Shown here: positions 63,201 to 64,000 of the stretch, in pieces | Layout of the letters: every line of letters starts with the position of its first letter | Position numbering within the stretch: position 1 is the stretch's first letter | NCBI GenBank assembly: GCA_009746045.1 | Contig: RPFO01000229.1 | Span: 370,001 to 434,000 of the forward strand | From: Mesostigma viride | Taxonomy: Eukaryota; Streptophyta; Mesostigmatophyceae; Mesostigmatales; Mesostigmataceae | Direction of reading: 5' to 3' | Length of the DNA stretch: 64,000 bases | Notes under the pieces: generated by a model | What the model saw: the letters and a program-made list of their open reading frames with translations, nothing else | Told to the model about the DNA's origin: nothing | Database searches by the model: none | Program-made: the position numbers and the translations under genes

Positions 63201-63988
63201 GGTGGATGTCACACCCTCTGGGTTCCAGCTGGTCTCCGTCACCGTCAAGGGGGGGGTGATCACGGACGTGGTCGGCAACGCCAACGCGCCCGCCAACATC
63301 CTCTCATTTGAGATTGGTGTGTGGGGAGGAGCGAGTTGTAATTTGTTAAGTAGTGAAGCAATGGCTGAGTTATGAGTTAGGCAGGCGGTCCCATAGGGGG
63401 GGGAGGACAGGGCCCATTGGGGAGTGGGGAGGCAAGCTTGGCGCATTGGGGGGACTTGGGGTCCATCCCCTGATGACTTTACCTAACGCCTCTCTTCACC
63501 ACTATCATATCTCTCGTATACCATCCCACATGGTCCCCCTGCGTTGATACTCACTCAACTTAAACACCATGCCTTTCTCCTCGGCTGTGCTTCTTCTTCC
63601 CGTGTGCCTCTCCCGGGTATGGTGCTCGCTGCTTCTTCCTCACCAACCGCCCCCCCCACCACCACAACCCCAAGCCCCGCAGTATCCCCCGGCACCGACA
63701 TCCTCCCCCCCAGCGTGTCGCTGTCCTCGCCCTACTTAAGCCCCACGGGGCGCTCCCCCATTGTGGTGGTGGCCACGTTCAGTGAGACCGTGACGGGGTT
63801 TGCGGCAGAGGACGTGCTGGTGACAGGAGGCAGCGTCTCGTTGGTCATCGCGCGCAGTGGGTCATTGTACGATGTTAACATCACGCCCAGTGGCGACGGG
63901 GTGGTGAATGTGACCATCCCTGTGGGGGCTGTGGCGGACGAGAGGGGCAACAAGAACGTGGTGGGGGCAAATTTTTCGATCGTCTTCG
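45459..63988 (+). CDS. Part of a giant Ig-repeat surface protein gene, 13 visible exons
   Basis: Exons of 220-370 bp each encode about one bacterial-type Ig-like (Big) domain: a PTVTL strand, TATFSExVTGF, a middle strand ending near YxVxLTP, then [18 protein letters not shown] and a final AIxYG. Almost all exons start and end in phase 1 (Gly split G|GN), so any exon can be duplicated or lost without breaking frame. Such repeats are known from adhesins and extracellular matrix proteins; I infer a cell-surface or wall protein, but no signal peptide or membrane segment lies in this window. Both gene ends lie outside what can be recognised. Introns carry several minisatellites. The coordinates span from the first to the last clear exon. 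Confidence 0.8.
46215..46298 (+). repeat. 43-bp direct duplication before exon b
   Basis: ATGGCTACCTTACCTGCATT followed by CCTTCATTCACGGCCTTGC occurs twice in tandem, one base differing. Confidence 0.9.
46309..46602 (+). CDS. Ig-repeat exon b
   Basis: Acceptor CTGTGCAG, donor TATG|GTGAGT; 294 bp, phase 1-1. Near copy of exons at 50045, 51350 and 54067 ([36 protein letters not shown]). Confidence 0.85.
47036..47104 (-). repeat. 3'-end fragment of the ORF1-only LINE family
   Basis: AATTAATTAAACACGTGCTC and CCGTTGGGGAGTGACGG match the 3' end of copy B at 1893-1945 in the same orientation, and the other tails in reverse. Confidence 0.65.
47105..48205. other. Intronic sequence, nothing recognised
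   Basis: Intron between Ig exons b and c. No coding signal. A TTCGAACC motif near 47835 is too short to call a tRNA. Confidence 0.5.
48209..49712 (+). repeat. 1.5-kb simple-repeat block (GT, GTGC, GGGA, GGGT)
   Basis: Order: (GT)n to about 48258, (GTGC)n to 48312, (GGGA/GGA)n to 49076, a short (GGGT)n, again (GGGA)n to 49360, then (GGGT)n to 49712. Open frames over 500 codons on both strands are artefacts. The G-rich strand is the coding strand of the Ig gene, so the intron RNA could form G-quadruplexes. Confidence 0.97.
50045..50338 (+). CDS. Ig-repeat exon c
   Basis: Acceptor GTCTGCAG, donor TATG|GTGAGT; 294 bp, phase 1-1. Differs from exon b at a few positions ([14 protein letters not shown]). 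Confidence 0.85.
50339..51349. other. Intronic sequence between Ig exons c and d
   Basis: It includes a poly-C run near 51231 and a degraded tRNA-like stretch near 51110-51190. Otherwise unremarkable. Confidence 0.5.
51350..51643 (+). CDS. Ig-repeat exon d
   Basis: Acceptor CCTCACAG, donor TTTG|GTAAGT; 294 bp, phase 1-1. Begins [20 protein letters not shown], shared with exon f. Confidence 0.85.
52099..52845 (+). repeat. About 41-bp tandem repeat, about 18 copies
   Basis: Unit: CCCTATGCTCATGGGCCTG, then TTATTAATGTTATTTTGTCA, with 40-42 bp spacing and small variants (ATCTTATT, GCCCATGG). It ends just before the acceptor of exon e. Confidence 0.92.
52910..53203 (+). CDS. Ig-repeat exon e
   Basis: Acceptor TAACCCAG, donor TACG|GTATGG; 294 bp, phase 1-1. 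More diverged ([20 protein letters not shown]). Confidence 0.8.
53204..54066. other. Intronic sequence between Ig exons e and f
   Basis: Short imperfect duplication (ATCTGAAATCT...AAGCTGCTTG) near 53420-53475. No gene. Confidence 0.5.
54067..54360 (+). CDS. Ig-repeat exon f
   Basis: Acceptor CTGGCAG, donor TATG|GTGAGT; 294 bp, phase 1-1. Close to exon d in the first half and to exon c in the second. Confidence 0.85.
54361..55023. other. Intronic sequence between Ig exons f and g
   Basis: Nothing recognised. Confidence 0.5.
55024..55323 (+). CDS. Ig-repeat exon g
   Basis: Acceptor CCATGCAG, donor TTTG|GTGCGT; 300 bp, phase 1-1. [20 protein letters not shown]; has a CC pair ([11 protein letters not shown]) not seen in the others. 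Confidence 0.8.
55745..56038 (+). repeat. 5'-truncated 3' end of the ORF1-only LINE family
   Basis: It matches 39080-39357: CATGCAGAGAGCCACTCTCT, GCTGAGACGCCAT, GGTGCAGGTGCACC, CTAGAATGTATTAAAA, CGGAGGTATGTTC and an AATT tail. It sits in the intron between exons g and h. Confidence 0.75.
56446..56733 (+). CDS. Ig-repeat exon h
   Basis: Acceptor CACTGCAG, donor TACG|GTGAGC; 288 bp, phase 1-1. [20 protein letters not shown] ... [17 protein letters not shown]. Confidence 0.8.
56814..57080 (+). repeat. 21-bp tandem repeat, about 12.7 copies
   Basis: GTTCACTTATTCACACACGA plus T, nearly perfect. It follows exon h. Confidence 0.96.
57685..58119 (+). repeat. (ACATGC)n hexamer array
   Basis: About 70 units, with AAATGC, GCATGC and ACACTC variants in blocks. 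It ends 60 bp before exon i. Confidence 0.97.
58179..58466 (+). CDS. Ig-repeat exon i
   Basis: Acceptor TGCCTCAG, donor TACT|GTACGT; 288 bp, phase 1-1. [20 protein letters not shown] ... [16 protein letters not shown]. Confidence 0.8.
59004..59415 (+). repeat. 18-bp tandem repeat, about 22 copies
   Basis: TTCCCTTACGTCTTTGCC with T/C variation. It lies before exon j. It reads as FPYVFA repeats in frame, but that frame does not lead into the Ig domain. Confidence 0.92.
59471..59779 (+). CDS. Ig-repeat exon j
   Basis: Acceptor AGACTCAG, donor TACG|GTGAGC; 309 bp, phase 1-1. [20 protein letters not shown] ... [17 protein letters not shown]. Confidence 0.8.
60390..61963 (+). repeat. 29-bp tandem repeat, about 54 copies
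   Basis: TTCAGCATCAGGCCATGTG then TAGCAAAGCC, with 29-bp spacing (30 where CAAAGGCC). Variants such as CAAGGCCTTAAGC recur at several places, which suggests expansion in multi-unit blocks. It has no spacers between units. Confidence 0.97.
61964..62144. other. Intronic sequence before exon k
   Basis: Nothing recognised apart from the acceptor of exon k. Confidence 0.4.
62145..62367 (+). CDS. Ig-repeat exon k (first part of a domain)
   Basis: Acceptor ACCCCGCAG, donor CTG|GTGGGT, ending in phase 0. [20 protein letters not shown] ... GDGPVTVL. The last strands of the domain are on the next exon. Confidence 0.65.
62947..63316 (+). CDS. Ig-repeat exon l (end of one domain plus a complete one)
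   Basis: Acceptor CATCACCAG, donor ATTG|GTGTGT; 370 bp. Starts in phase 0 with [15 protein letters not shown]...PLTVTFDG, which completes the domain of exon k. It continues without an intron into [18 protein letters not shown] ... [14 protein letters not shown]. Confidence 0.65.
63683..63988 (+). CDS. Ig-repeat exon m
   Basis: Acceptor AGCCCCGCAG, donor TTCG|GTAAGT; 306 bp, phase 1-1. [20 protein letters not shown] ... [16 protein letters not shown]. The gene continues beyond the window. Confidence 0.8.
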
Positions 63989-64000
63989 GTAAGTGGTGGC

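Overview
This is nuclear DNA of a eukaryote, most likely a flagellated green alga or related protist. It has spliced genes with GT-AG introns, an intraflagellar-transport gene (IFT25), a Penelope-like element with an N-terminal GIY-YIG nuclease (the arrangement described for 'Chlamys' elements of green algae), dense nested transposons, and many mini- and microsatellites. The species cannot be fixed from sequence alone. Most long open frames in the tandem arrays are not genes.

Layout. 1-4.7 kb: an ORF1-type LINE relative is split by a Penelope insertion, which is itself split by an inverted copy of the same LINE relative; both insertions keep exact target-site duplications. 4.7-6.3 kb: mostly unassigned. 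6.3-7.2 kb: an 86-bp satellite, inverted LTR pieces and the 3' end of a Copia element. 7.2-15.7 kb: two DNA transposons sit end to end at a single TTAA in the Copia 3' UTR. The first (6.8 kb) carries an intact 1018-codon Penelope-like ORF. 15.7-24.5 kb: a Copia element on the minus strand with two LTRs. It meets the truncated plus-strand copy tail to tail through one shared LTR. Its Gag and Pol share a frame separated by one TGA, and a retropepsin-like segment lies between integrase and reverse transcriptase.

24.5-33 kb: inverted arrays of the 86-bp unit bracket a 2OG-Fe(II) oxygenase-like gene, two tetranucleotide arrays, a 92-bp satellite and a four-exon minus-strand gene. That gene has a BAH-like segment followed by a Plavaka/EnSpm/KDZ-like DDE transposase core. 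I read this as one candidate large DNA transposon, and it is the most interesting object in the window. 33.1-34.7 kb: an unrecognised three-exon gene. 34.7-39.4 kb: a 52-bp Penelope stub with duplicated target, a 15-bp satellite and more ORF1-only LINE copies, one nested in another.

39.99-43.9 kb (minus): IFT25, four exons, with a long charged C-terminal tail. 45.46-64 kb (plus): part of a large gene whose exons mostly encode one bacterial-type Ig-like domain each, nearly all bounded by phase-1 introns. Four of these exons are near copies of each other. Its introns are filled with minisatellites. The gene starts before, and runs on after, what can be seen here.

Only IFT25 and the Ig-repeat gene look like ordinary host genes. 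The rest is a layered record of LINE, Penelope, Copia and cut-and-paste elements inserting into each other, and the shared short target duplications give a clear order of events.
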